Source: Dirofilaria immitis (lineage: Eukaryota > Nematoda > Chromadorea > Rhabditida > Onchocercidae). Taken from it: DNA of 64,000 nucleotides. Shown piece by piece: positions 28,714 to 40,398 of this stretch. Below the pieces are notes generated by a model that did no database searches, was not told where the DNA came from, and was given only the letters and a program-made list of their open reading frames with translations. A program made the position numbers and the translations under genes. The stretch is from contig JAKNDB010000088.1 in NCBI GenBank assembly GCA_024305405.1, forward strand, positions 3,614,001 to 3,678,000, read 5' to 3'. Position 1 is the stretch's first letter. The number at the start of each line of letters is the position of its first letter.

Positions 28714-28725
28714 AGTATTTTTCAG
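28714..28725 (+). promoter_or_regulatory. Possible trans-splice acceptor
   Basis: GTATTTTTCAG-type acceptor 14 bases upstream of the ATG at 28740. In nematodes an acceptor without an upstream exon, placed just before an ATG, is typically a spliced-leader addition site. An undetected 5' untranslated exon is the alternative. Confidence 0.4.
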
Positions 28726-28739
28726 AAGAAATTAGTACG

Positions 28740-29440
28740 ATGAAGTTATCATCTTTCATATTTGGCAAAATATACTTCTTTCGACTTATTTTCGCAAACT
28801 TTTTCGCTCTTCTGCATTTGCTTGTCTTTTACTCCTCTGTTCTTCATTATTTTGCCCTTGATGATCAATTTGATAATCTTCAGGTAAGTGCAGCATTAGA
28901 TGTGATTTTTCACTTGCATGCTTGCTTGCTGATAAACATTTTCTATCATATTTGCGTGAGTCAGCATATTTTTGAAAGATATTTTTCTTAATCTCGAGAA
29001 GAAAGATTTTTCTCTCGCTCTGAAAATTAACTATATCAGCTTGGAATTTTATTCAGGAAAAAATTATTTTTCAAATAGAATCAAAAACTACTTTTTTTTC
29101 ATATAAATCTACTTTAAAAGTTAATCTTAAAAATTTTTGTATTTTGAAATCGCAAAAATTTAGCACTAAAATTTTTTAGGCGAGAAATTTTATTCTCATT
29201 TGAAAATATTACGATGAAATTATATAGTTGATTTTTTATGATGGAATTTTAAAATACCTGGAGTTGCATCTAAATATCGTTTATGTTTATCATGTTTACT
29301 TTCCAGCGGCCCCATATTACTGCAATCGTTTAGTGAATCGAGAAATTTTTACTCGAGGAATCTTTAATAAACTAAAGTTTTCTAGATATGCTACCGGTCA
29401 GAAAAAAGATTCAAGGATGAATGGAATAAAATATAAATGA
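28740..29440 (+). CDS. Candidate small secreted or membrane protein (tentative)
   Basis: Exon 1 (28740-28883) starts 14 nt behind an acceptor-like TTTTTCAG, encodes a hydrophobic N-terminus with a signal-peptide or anchor-like run (IFANFFALLHLLVFYSSVL), then an acidic DDQFDNLQ, and ends at a consensus donor CAG|GTAAGT. A plausible last exon begins at 29307 after TTTACTTTCCAG and in one frame runs to 29440 (contains PYYCNRLVNREIFTRGIF, basic C-terminus). The phases do not match directly: joining as read gives a stop after eight codons, so an extra small exon or a sequence error is needed for the longer form. No peptide family recognised. Confidence 0.3.
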
Positions 29441-30149
29441 AAAACTTCATGTAACATCATGATTCAAATTTCGCAGAAATTTAAATAAATTCTAAGATTT
29501 AAAAATGAAATATTGGGACTTATAGGGATTCTTATACTTTGCATTTCTATTAATTTAATAATTAATAATGGTAAAGTATAGGTCACCAATTGAGTTTGCA
29601 AAATAAATGTGTTTTAAATTCCTTTGTGACTTACTAAATATTTTTTTACATACAAGCATTAGAATTTCCCAAACTTTGCTTAGAATTTTATAAAAATCAT
29701 TTCATTTATTAATGGTTTTTATCGTTTTCAATCATAAATTATTGTGTATTCATTTATCATTATTTAGAATAAATTTTATCAATTTTATTATGGCAATATG
29801 ATTGAATAATAGCTCGATCGAGTAAAAAGTTATCATCTGGTCAGATAATTTGGGAAGATTTATTCCACAAAAAAGAAAATTCTTTGAACAGAATTTAATA
29901 AACAAATAAATTCTTATTGCATTGATAGAAACAATTCTTTTGCCGCCATTCAATCTTTTGTAATTGCTACTGTTAAGATATTTGCTTAATTTTTATTAAT
30001 TTACATTACTGGACTGATAATTGCAATAAAAAATTATATATGTCAAAAAGCATCCATTGCTTGAAAAATTTACTAGTCTTTAAGATTTGATAATTTTATT
30101 TTATTTGTAAATAACTACAAAACAGTAAAGAAGAAATAATTAATGACAG
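29441..30149. other. Gene-free stretch between convergent gene candidates
   Basis: AT-rich sequence; a 67-codon open frame on the - strand (29750-29953) shows no splice sites or coding bias that I trust. Confidence 0.45.
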
Positions 30150-31119
30150 CTAAATATGCTGATTTCCTGAATTTTTCGAAAATCGTTCTTGTGTTCTATT
30201 CAAGTTATCATTATTATTTTTATCCAAATCACAATTCTGAATCGCTTGTTTTTCTGTTTTTGATGCTTCTGCTTCAATCCGCGAACTTTGCTTCTTTAAT
30301 TCAGCATGTTCTTTAGCCGAATTGATAATCTCTAAGAAGAAAAATCTATGAAAGAACACTCTAAAATCTATAAAAAGAATACTCTAAAAGCGAGGAATCA
30401 TGATCGTCAAACGTATAAAATGAAATGGTAGTATTGAAGAAACCTTCGTGAAAGTTCTTTCTTGCATTTGTCTAGTTGACGTCTTATATTTGTCGATTCT
30501 GTAAATCGAATGAAACAGAATCATATTCTGATTAATTTATTATCTAGTATTTCTAAGCCAACTCTGATTTAAACCTCTATACAAATTAAAAACAAACTAA
30601 ATTGATCCATTTTAGTGTTACTTATCTATTTTACTTCTAAGCAATATTTTGTTAAGATAAGATTTACGTTAATTTTCAAAATAGATTTAAATTACAGATT
30701 TCCTTAAATAAAAAAATCGACACGTTTATGAGTTTTTTTTTTTTTTGTTTTCTAGTAATTAATCCTAGATTCTACTTTAATTTACAAAATGCCATTAATT
30801 TCTTTTCTTAGCATCTTCATATATTTCTTGTTTATCGTTATTTTTTGTTTTTTTAAAGAGCATTTTTAAAAGCTGAACCACTTTCCAGTCTTTTACGTAT
30901 CGACAATTTGTCCATTTTCTTCTCCAACTTTGATTTTGACATTTTTATAAAATCTTTGCTTCGTTTGAATTGCTGATTATTCATCCAGAAACTGATTTGT
31001 TTTTTCTCCATATCAGCCACCTCATCCTTTTCTGAATATAATGATAAAGGTTCACTGTTTGCTTGCTCAACATTTAGCGCTTTCATTTCATCTCGTTGAC
31101 TTTTCTTACCTATCATCAC
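30150..31119 (-). CDS. Candidate two-exon charged, coiled-coil-like protein (tentative)
   Basis: Exon 1 31119-30882 and exon 2 30331-30150 join in phase (last base of exon 1 plus AG make a Lys codon) to give about 139 aa. The protein is Lys/Glu-rich and looks helical (for example KMSKSKLEKKMDKLSIRKRL and HAELKKQSSRIEAEASKTEK), with an Asn/Asp-rich tail, and no membrane segment. I recognise no family. The 5' end is doubtful: a strong donor-like GTAAGA lies right after the first ATG codons, so the true start could be further upstream or in an unseen exon. Confidence 0.38.
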
Positions 31120-31124
31120 CAGTA

Positions 31125-31149
31125 GGTTGTCAGTTCAAATCTGACAACC
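31125..31149. other. Perfect 9-bp hairpin with tRNA T-arm-like loop
   Basis: GGTTGTCAG, loop TTCAAAT, CTGACAACC on the + strand. The loop resembles a tRNA T-loop (TTCAAAT) and the inner five pairs would make a T-stem. No matching acceptor half, anticodon arm or D arm is present within 80 bases, so it is not an intact tRNA. It lies just upstream of the - strand open frame that starts at 31119. Confidence 0.55.
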
Positions 31150-31789
31150 GGCTTCTACCAGGCAAGAATGAAAGATGCAGAAAATAAGTTAAAAGAAATC
31201 TCTACCAATTAATAAGCATCCGAAGATATAAAAAAAAGCAGACAACTATCAAATTCTACTTCCCTTTCATCCTAATGCAGACAGGAAGAAGATACTTATA
31301 ACTGAAGTTGATCTTGAGCACTGGTTAAAATATTCAAAAATGTTGTAGCTATGACTTTCTTTAAACTTGCAATTAATGAGCAACCAATTGGATGTGCACT
31401 AAATTATTGATTCCTTTATCTTTCATCTGTGTATGATTCTTTGTTGAAGTTGATTTACTTTGAAATGAACCCATATTATCCTGCCTATATTTCAAAAGCT
31501 AAAGAGCATAATTTAATTTAGAAATAGAAGGTCTAAACTTTTGGAATTAGTAAAATCTATCACCCACTAAAAGCAAAAGCGATCACTCAACAAACGACAA
31601 TGGATAATCTGACCAATGGATCCTAATATATTAAATGTGCAAGCATATAGATTTATAATTTCATTCATTCAAATCATTTTGAAATTCGGAAATTCTTGAA
31701 TTTAATTAATGTGATTTAAAATCATTAAATAAGTTATGTTTTCTTAAAATGCATCATTCATATTTTGGTAAATAGAAGTGATTGGTGAC

Positions 31790-32078
31790 ATGGCTGAAGA
31801 AGTTGATATCCGTTCTGAGACACAGATGACCCTTACCGAGTTTGTCTTATGTATTTATGTCATTTGAAATGTCTGATCTTCTTGCCACATATTAAACCTT
31901 ATGTTAAATAGATCTTAAAAGTATTTTTTAATTGTATCAGAATTCTATTAAATAAGCAACTATTAAAATGACATACTTTTTGAAAGCATCAATCTGGCAT
32001 TATTGAGTTTTCGGTTTAAATATGACTCTTTTATTGTATTATCGCGGGAATATTCTTCTTTAATCATAAATTAACTCA

Positions 32079-32128
<50 letters not shown>

Positions 32129-35100
32129 TATAGATAATAGTAAAGGTATTACAACATTCTAACAATATGTAATTAATAAACAGATAAAAAAGACGCTTGA
32201 AAAATTAATCATAACTAATATCGTATTGTAAAACGTTATCATCAACAGAATTTCTATATTTTCTTCATTTTAATATATAATTTCCGTAATTTATTTATTA
32301 TATAGTTTTATCAACTGTTATGCTACCTCATCTTATCCTAGACTCATTGTCCATTGCTGTCAGCAAACCTTGTTGCAGTGATATGGCGGAACATATTGTA
32401 ACTTCGCCTATCAAATCAGATACCATAATCTTACGTACAAGACGTCGCAATTATTTGATTAAAATAGCAAATTTTGCAAAATGGTCCGAAAAAATTGCAG
32501 CGGTAATCTTTCATTTTAAGTTTAATACCTCTAAAACAGCATTGCATGACTTATATATGCCGCTTAAACTTAACCTTACCTTTTGTTATATATTTTTGAA
32601 AATTGAAAGTTACGCAACTGTTTTTACAATCGAAGAAATCTAAATAGTACATATGAGAAATTCATACAACTGACAATTCCAGTGCTTCTTGAAAAGCAAA
32701 AACCGAGTGTTTAAAGCTATAAATTATTCTCTGTTAAAGCTATAAATTACTCCTCAATTTTCAATCGAATTTCCATTATTATTATTTGAGTTAATGAAAC
32801 GTGGGAAAGTACCACCAGCAATAGATCTATCTTGCTATAATACTGGCGCAGTACGTACGTTGACCGATTTTGTTGCTGGAGTAGATCAACGTAATTTACG
32901 TTTCGGTGATAATATTCTCACCGATTTATTGCAGTTGGCACGCATTTTCCGTATGAATCAATTTATCTCTTTAATTGTAGAGGTTTGTTAAAAATTTATG
33001 GAATTCGTAAAGAAATGAAAAGAAACAGAATGATCTATTTGAGATTCATTATGCTTATCAGTAACAGTAAGTTGATTTTATAGATAAACGTGTATATGTA
33101 TGCATGCATAATCTTTCCATTTTCTACCATTTCATGAATCGTATGTCGAATTTTAAATCTCAAGATTCACTGATTGTTTCTGACATATAATTTGAGATAT
33201 TCAGTATGTGGTCGAAAAAGTGGAAAAGGGACCACCGTCAAATCTTTTATTAGCCTTAAATTTAATATCTTCCGACTGGAGCATGTTTTTGCATGTTAAT
33301 GAGGCATCAGCTCTTGTGGAATCTGCTGCTGAAAATATTAAAGAAGTGACTACGTCTACTTTTTCTACATTCTTCCAGCAGCGGTTTTGGTTATGATTTA
33401 CAGCAGGTATTTCTTTACCAATGAAAAGTTTGTTAGCTACTTTTTCACTTAAAAAATAAAAGAAATAAATTCTTAATCTTTTACATTATATTTTGTACTC
33501 GGTTTACTTATTTCTCGTCTTAGCAGTTGGCATTATATTTTCTCGATCATCATGAATTGACCAATTATTGTTCCATCAGGAACAGAACAATCAGATTGAT
33601 GAAAACTTTTATTTGTTAGAAAAGAAAAATGAGAGCTGACATATAGCATTCTTTTGAATTTATAAATCCAAAAATTCTCAGTTTTCATTTAAATGATGTT
33701 CTGTGATTTTCATAATGAAGATGTGACGTAGACATATCGTCTGAAGTCGAGCTAAGTCAGCGTTTGATTCGTTGGCTCAAGAAAATGGTCCGAACAGATA
33801 GCGACGCTGAAATCCTATTCTCTTGCATTCGAACGCCTTTCCTATCACCAAAGGATCGTGAAATCATTCGAGATAAATGCATTGGATTGCCGAAAAGTGT
33901 ATAAGACTTATTTCTTTTAATACGCATTTGCTGTTTGCAGTATTCTTTTCTTTCTGCAACTTCTTATATTTACTGAGATTATTCTATTAAATAGCGGCAT
34001 GATTATTATCACTACTACTTGATCAATCACTCTATCGTAATCACCGACAGATTGCACACCATTCAGAAACTTGTTCATTACCAGGAAACGCTCGCTACGA
34101 TAAACATGGAATTATTCTAACTTTTTATAGTCAAAAACCATTCCACCTAATATAACTATGCAGAGCAACGCCTACCTCTAATTAATCGGAGTATTAAGTG
34201 AATGTTTTCTAAATATGTCATAAATTTTTATATTATCATATTACTTCATGTATATATATATATATCATAAATTTTTATATTATCATATTACTTCAAATAA
34301 GCGATAATTTAAGTTTGAAATTTAAATGAGTGATATTTAAAAGTATCAAAAATGGTTCAAATTATAGGAAATAATTTTCAATTAATAGTTTGCTTTAATT
34401 CAAAATGGTAAATTTACATGGGCAATTTTATGATTATTTTGTTCAGATATTGAAAAGCTATTATTCTGATCGTTATAAAGACATATCTTAGTAATTTTTA
34501 ATTTCAGTAATAAACTCTCTAAATTTAGATGATAAATTCCATCGAGAATACATTAAATTCACCACGTAATCATCGCTGTTGCGTGATTCGTGAGCATGTT
34601 GAACGTCATTATCCACGTTGCGGAATTCCAGATAGCAACAATTACTTCAAAATAAATGTTATCAATGTAACGACTAAAATAATGGGAAATAAAAATAAAA
34701 AGTAAATGAACTTGAAAATTTTCTGAAATGAATGTTATCAAAAAAACTTGTTTAAGCACTTCTTTATTTATTTTTATTAGCTGCGATCGATCCTATCAAT
34801 CTTATTCACTTGTTTTAGTAATAATTGTAAATAGCTATCATTTTTGGAGTACAAATTCGATCAATTTATATGTGTTAATAAATTACTTCGAATTGATCTC
34901 AATTTACTGTTTGAAAAAAATTATAATTTGAAAAAACTTGCATTGCATAGCAAAATACAGATTTAGTTCAATATTAATCAAATAAATTGAAGAAATGTTT
35001 AAACAAATAAAATTGATTATATTTCCTTTAGAAATGAAAAATTCGCAACTGCTCCGTTTTCGCAACATTCAGAAAGGAACTTGTCCACGGCTCGTGGAAG

Positions 35101-36105
35101 TGGTCAGTACTTGGGAAAAGGGAATGAAATACAAAAAAAAGTTAGTTCAAAAATTTTTATAATTTCATTTTAGGTTACTATTGCACATTTTAGTTAAATA
35201 ATCCTAATTACCGTATCAAGTAGAAAGTTCCTAAACTTCACCAATAAATTGAAATCGAACATTTTTATTTTCTCTTTAATCACAGTCGTATGTAAATGTC
35301 TATTTTCATGCAGCACTCATATAGCATTTTTTCAGTCCGAATCGCTATTGCAATTACAGGACATGTTTCTATGTTAAACTTTATGTGTTGAACTCTTGAA
35401 ATTTTAATAAGCTTTGGCTCACTTCGCATATTTTTTTAATATCAAATTCGATATCTAAATTTACATAACTTTTAAAATAATGAATTGATGAATCAATTAC
35501 TATCGAAACCATTCCCTATTTTTATCTAAAAAGGAGAATTTAAGAATATTTACTTCTATGAATGCAGTGTTTTCAGAACTTCAGTGTGAAAAAAATGTTG
35601 AAATTAAAGAATCAGTAGAATGCCTTTTAGAAACCGTTGGAAATTGAAATAGTGCAAAAAACAAATAATTAAAGTTAAAAAAAAAAATAAGTAAGATAGG
35701 GAGATCCTTTTAAATCTTTTCCGCAAATATATAAGCATTATAATCTATGAAAAATAGCTGAAAAAAATATAACCGCAAATACAGTATTATATGAAAGAGT
35801 TCTAAGGAATTTTGCCTAAAAAATATTTTAAATTTAATGCTAAAAATATGCTCATTAAATACAATGTATATCATTATTCACAAAACAAAAAAATTTACTG
35901 AAAGATTTCATGGTTTTTGCTCTTAGTTAAAAAAGACACAATGACATTTTTCGTATATGAAAAATTTTAAGAATTGGATAAGTATTTTAAAAATTTATAG
36001 TTGGTGATGATAATACTGATAACAAACAAAAACGACGATCTAGAAGGGCTAGAACGTATCGAAAAAATGAAAGTTTGTTTGTTGTATGATTGGAATTATG
36101 ATTAA
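31790..36105 (+). CDS. BTB/BACK-domain protein
   Basis: BTB proteins mediate dimerisation and often recruit substrates to Cullin-3; whether this one does is not shown. Exons: 31790-31850, 32306-32502, 32791-32982, 33205-33406, 33721 to about 33898, 34529-34701, 35032-35140, 36001 to 36089 or 36105. BTB-like features: IKSDTIILRTRRRNYLIKI, then FAKWSEKI and the helix pair DNILTDLLQLARIFRMNQF followed by SLIVEYVVEKV. A BACK-like helical region follows (LLLALNLISSDWSMFLHV; later SQRLIRWLKKMV and ILFSCIRTPFLSPKDREI). No kelch repeats seen. The exon at 33205 needs one extra T at 33360-33364 to run into a hydrophobic helix and join the next exon. If the exon at 33721 is not spliced onwards it ends with TAA at 33902-33904. 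The final exon is open in two frames; one gives a basic stretch KQKRRSRRARTYRK (possible nuclear signal) ending at 36089. N-terminal extent is also uncertain. Confidence 0.7.
32081..32129. repeat. (TTA)n trinucleotide microsatellite
   Basis: About 15 uninterrupted TTA units in the first intron of the BTB gene. Confidence 0.95.
34218..34295. repeat. 31-bp direct repeat around a TA run
   Basis: The unit TCATAAATTTTTATATTATC plus ATATTACTTCA occurs at 34218-34248 and again at 34265-34295, separated by a short (TA)n tract. It lies in an intron of the BTB gene. Confidence 0.9.
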
Positions 36106-36197
36106 AAAAACATAAAAAAACAGATTGGTCAAACATTCAAATTTTAACCATAATTTAATTATTCATTTAAACCAAATTATTATGTATTAAATTTGGA

Positions 36198-36203
36198 AAT
36201 AAA
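36198..36203 (+). terminator. AATAAA polyadenylation signal candidate
   Basis: Canonical AATAAA about 110 bases after the TGA at 36087-36089, in the right place for the 3' end of the BTB transcript. Confidence 0.4.
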
Positions 36204-39200
36204 TGATTAATTTTTAGCAGTTGAAGACGATTCAAATTCCAATATGTGATTAAAAAAATTGAAATATACGATAAGCGCTACTTTTTCTATCTGTATAAAT
36301 CATATTATCATTAAAATGCTATAAAGCATTGGCATTTCATTCTCACTCAATTTGATTACAACAAATATGTAAATGTTTTGATGAGATTTTTGCTCCAATA
36401 ATCGCTTTTAGGAAACATAATAAAGAATAATTATTTCTGCAATATAAGTGAAATTGACATTTTTGCTATATTCCTTATGCTAAATTCATGAATCCAATTT
36501 TTGTAGTGATTTAAAATTTGGAATAATTAATTTCGTCATTCAAGCATTGTATGAAATAATATACTTGCCGTTTTTTTTTTTTAAATTCCCTTTTCTTAGC
36601 GAGATGAATCAAGTATTGTCAGAGAAAACCAAACTTAATTTTACTATTTAAGCATAAGAAAATAGAAAAATTAAGTATACGATGACAGAAGCTGTGGCTC
36701 TTTCTCCAAGTATTACTCACTAGGCTTAATAATATGCATTGAATTATTTTTTGACAGAATCTATCATCATGAATTTGTAAGGGACATCTTACATTTATCA
36801 CGAAATTTGATAGATGATGAATTCCAACCTATAATTTTTTACAGAAGGAAGTTACTGAATTAAGCAAATTGTTTCTAATTACTTTCGGCGAACAAAATCG
36901 CACAAAAGAAACATCTGGAAACAAGTATGAAAGAAATATTAGAAAAGTAAAGCAAGAAATTTCTGATAGCATAACTTTATCTGAAATTATTAACTCAAGC
37001 CAAGAGATTGTGTTCATGATTACGTTGAAGTGTAAAATGAATAGATCGATTAAATGAATTATAGTTTAGTTTAATTCAAGTTCCATACCATCGAACTGTC
37101 GATATCACCAACTTAGACTTATATGCCAATAAAAGCATCCCTTGCAATATTACTTGATAGTATGTTTATTATCGTTCATACAATGCATCATTGAAATCAA
37201 TTAATTTTGAAAATATTAGATAAATTTGAAAAGTAAATTTCGATTCATTTTCTCATTGTTATCATTTCTTGATTATTGAGAGAATGAGCTTTCTTCAGCG
37301 ATTCTTCTATCACATCAATTGTTTTAAGAGAATGTAATCCTTCTTACAATATCTTTCGTGCCCATTATCATAGATTATGTTAAATTGAAATGAAAATAAT
37401 ACTAATGTATGCTGACACAATAACGAATCATATGATTATTGCTAATCAGTTAATAATTATTAATTAAATCTTGAACTTAGCTTACATTTATGACATATCT
37501 GTGATAACACTATCTTTTCTCGACTTCTCTCTTTTAACAATCTGAATATTGCAAAAATTCTCTCTCTTTGGTTGCTTTAGACATATTCATTTAGGGACGG
37601 AAAAGAAAACGAAATTTCAAGCTTTAAATTATTTTCGTTTTCATTGTATTGCACCTCACATTTTCCATCTCTTTCTAATTCAGTCTTCCCTATTATGGTC
37701 GTGTTTAGAGAATAATCATTTGGAAAAGAATGATAATCAGTGCTCTCTTCATATCCTCATGTCGCAGATGATTTAATGGCTGCTGCATTTGTCCTATTCT
37801 GATTGCCATGAAACAATTTGTAATTTAATAAGTTATTTAATTCAACAGCTTTAAGTAATTTATAAAGTGGAGAAGTAAAAAACGTAGAATATCGCATTGA
37901 GAGAATCACTGCTAAGAATCTGTTTGAAAAATTACAAGAACTGGAGAACTTATTGGAAATGTTTATCTATTGATAAGGGAAAACAGTGCAACAATCACAA
38001 CTTATACCATAGCTTGCAAATGGCATATATAGGATTAAACCAATACGTTGCAAAGGAACAATATGCTATGGATAATTGAGAAGAACAGCAATATTGCATT
38101 CTGATATAATAGGAATTCTGATGGAAGAAATGGATATGACAGAAAACATAAATTCTGAGGATCTATGGTAGCAGAAAGTCCAGTAATTATAATGATGTTT
38201 TATTAGGGATAAGAGATAATTAATACCAATTTTTTTATTGGATGCCCGCATTTGATTATATTCGCTATGCTTGAAGAATAATGCGAAGAAAGAATCATAT
38301 GTTGACTCATGTTTAATTTTTATTTGCAGAATTTTTAATATATAATAAGACTTCTAGCAAAAATACGTATATTTCAGGATACTGACACATTTATTTCACA
38401 ATATCCGTTAGGATTCCGTTTCGAAAAGTTCTCATTCGACTGAACGGCAGTAAAAGCCAAATTCCGCAGCAATGAAGAAACAAAAGTCTTAAAACGATCT
38501 TTGATCACAGAAATATTATATTCACATGTTGAGTTTACAACAGATTCCAAAAATTTTTGTTAGTTCTGGTTGAAAAATTAAAGTTTTCAACTGGATGAAC
38601 CAAACTATCTACCAATGATTGAAATGGTCTATCAAATGATCAACTTTTCCATCAGACATATACTATAATTTTCGAGGTGAATAATTAAATCATGTCACAA
38701 GAGTAAATAATCCTGATAATTCTCCAGAACTTCAGCCACTCATTTTTATTTCATAATTTAGTCACTTGCAAATTCCTTGATTCCAAACAACGAGATATGA
38801 TTTATAATGATTTCGGTCCCGCAGACTGTAAAATAAAAGCAAAAAGAAGAACCTAAAAATGAATTCTTCATACTGATAAGCAGAATTATGCTAAATTTTT
38901 ACTAATCAAAACAACTGAAGAGATAAGCAATCATTCAAAAGTATCTCAATATTTAGCGATTATCCAAATTTATTTTCCACAAGATTCCTACTGACAAGTC
39001 ATATAACCAGAAGTATGAAAAATCAAGATACCAAACCAGCGGAAATAAATTATTTTGTCTACGTCATTACAAGATAAACGATTTAATACAGGCTAAATAC
39101 TTCACAAAGCATATTGTTATAATCAAATGTAACCAAAATTAAGAATATTCGAATTATCTCAAGAAAATTTCTGACGAAGCTTATGAAGTTCAAATGACAT

Positions 39201-39269
39201 ACGAACTCAGTTATAAGAATAAATTTTTACCATAAATTTTTCTTTGTACTAAAAAGCATTCATTCATAT
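36204..39269. other. Gene-free stretch
   Basis: Several open frames of 60-75 codons on both strands (for example 36829-37017 -, 37549-37776 +) have unstructured composition, no convincing splice sites and no motif. It lies between the 3' ends of the convergent BTB and COA3 genes. Confidence 0.45.
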
Positions 39270-40389
39270 TTAATTCTCTTTTGCTTTTTCGGCTAACTCG
39301 GTTTCCAGTTCTTCATCAATTTCTTCTAGGAAAGTTTCCTGTTTAAGTCCACTATATGTGTATGCATAAACTGCCACTGCCAAGCCAAAGAGAACAATAA
39401 ATGTAGTCAAATTCTGCAAAATACAAAAATGATAGAGTTGAAAATTATGAATTTTGCGAAATTTAATCTTGATTTTTTATCATCTAATCTTTTCTTCATC
39501 CCAAGGAAAATATAAGCCTATTTATATTCATACAACTAAATTTATATCTGGTATGGGAAAGTTGATAAAACAAATCACAACTGAACAGCAAAATTAGAGT
39601 AACATCAAATCTATCATCGATCAAAGCCAAAGCAAAGAAGAATTAAATCTCAATCTTCCTAATAAGGAAGAGATTTTTGATCTATCTCACAATACACTAT
39701 AATCTAATCTATTAAATTAACGTGAATGGTATTAAGTTAAATTGGTAAGTAAAATCCATCAAGTAAATTTAATTTGAATTAGAAAAACGTGCATTGCAAT
39801 TTATCGCTCACCTTATAACTCAATTTTTTCATAGCATCTGCTCTTGTTTCAGTCATCTTTAAAAATTCTTCCACATGCCTCCTCTCCGCTCTCGGCAAAG
39901 TCCTGACATCAACTTCCTAAAAATATCGCTGCAGGAAAAAAATTCATTAGTCGCACAAATATTAATAAATCTTCCTAGCTGATTTAAACTTTTATACCAT
40001 TCGTTCTTTTCTATTGATCTTTAATTATCAATAAGTCCAACCAAATCTCACATAACGAGTTAATCAAAAATATATAATAGTACACATTCTTTCCAAAAAT
40101 TTACCACACTTTAAGCTATCAATCATTGTCTTCCCCAGTCTTCACTCTACTTCGTCGAAACTCAGATACGCAATTTCTAGCTAAAAGCGAATTCTATATT
40201 TATATAAACAAAAGAAAACCTCAAGCACTGTTGGATCTTTTTTTTTTGTAATTCGCTGTCCCTTGCTTTCGATAGCTCCGTTGATGTTGTTTCAGCAAAC
40301 ATTGGCGAATAGCACCGCCTCACACTACACGTCCGAAATATACGAATCAGTGTACTTGATGTAGAACATCGAGGAAACGCCCGATACAT
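39270..40389 (-). CDS. COA3: COA3/CCDC56-like cytochrome c oxidase assembly factor
   Basis: COA3 proteins are small single-pass inner mitochondrial membrane proteins that stabilise newly made COX1 during complex IV assembly. Exons: 40389-40220, 39916-39812, 39413-39270, about 139 aa. The second exon has LPRAERRHVEEF before a Lys-rich stretch; the third has one membrane segment (NLTTFIVLFGLAVAVYAYTY, about residues 93-112) followed by SGLKQETFLEEIDEELE, the family arrangement of membrane helix plus acidic helical tail. The N-terminus (MYRAFPRC, then Ser, Thr and Arg, no acidic residue before Glu33) looks like a cleavable targeting sequence and makes the protein longer than the roughly 100-residue human form. 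Start supported by a splice acceptor (CTTTTCAAG) touching the ATG. Exon 1 joins in phase (ending KKDPTVLE) only if the ten-base T run at 40238-40247 is really eleven. Confidence 0.75.
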
Positions 40390-40398
40390 CTTGAAAAG
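40390..40398 (-). promoter_or_regulatory. Likely trans-splice acceptor of the COA3-like gene
   Basis: On the - strand CTTTTCAAG ends immediately before the ATG at 40389. No coding exon was found upstream, so spliced-leader addition is the simplest reading. Confidence 0.5.

Noticed and set aside
31075..31160. tRNA gene around the T-arm-like hairpin
   Set aside because: No acceptor-stem partner (GCCGGTT), anticodon arm or D arm is present upstream.
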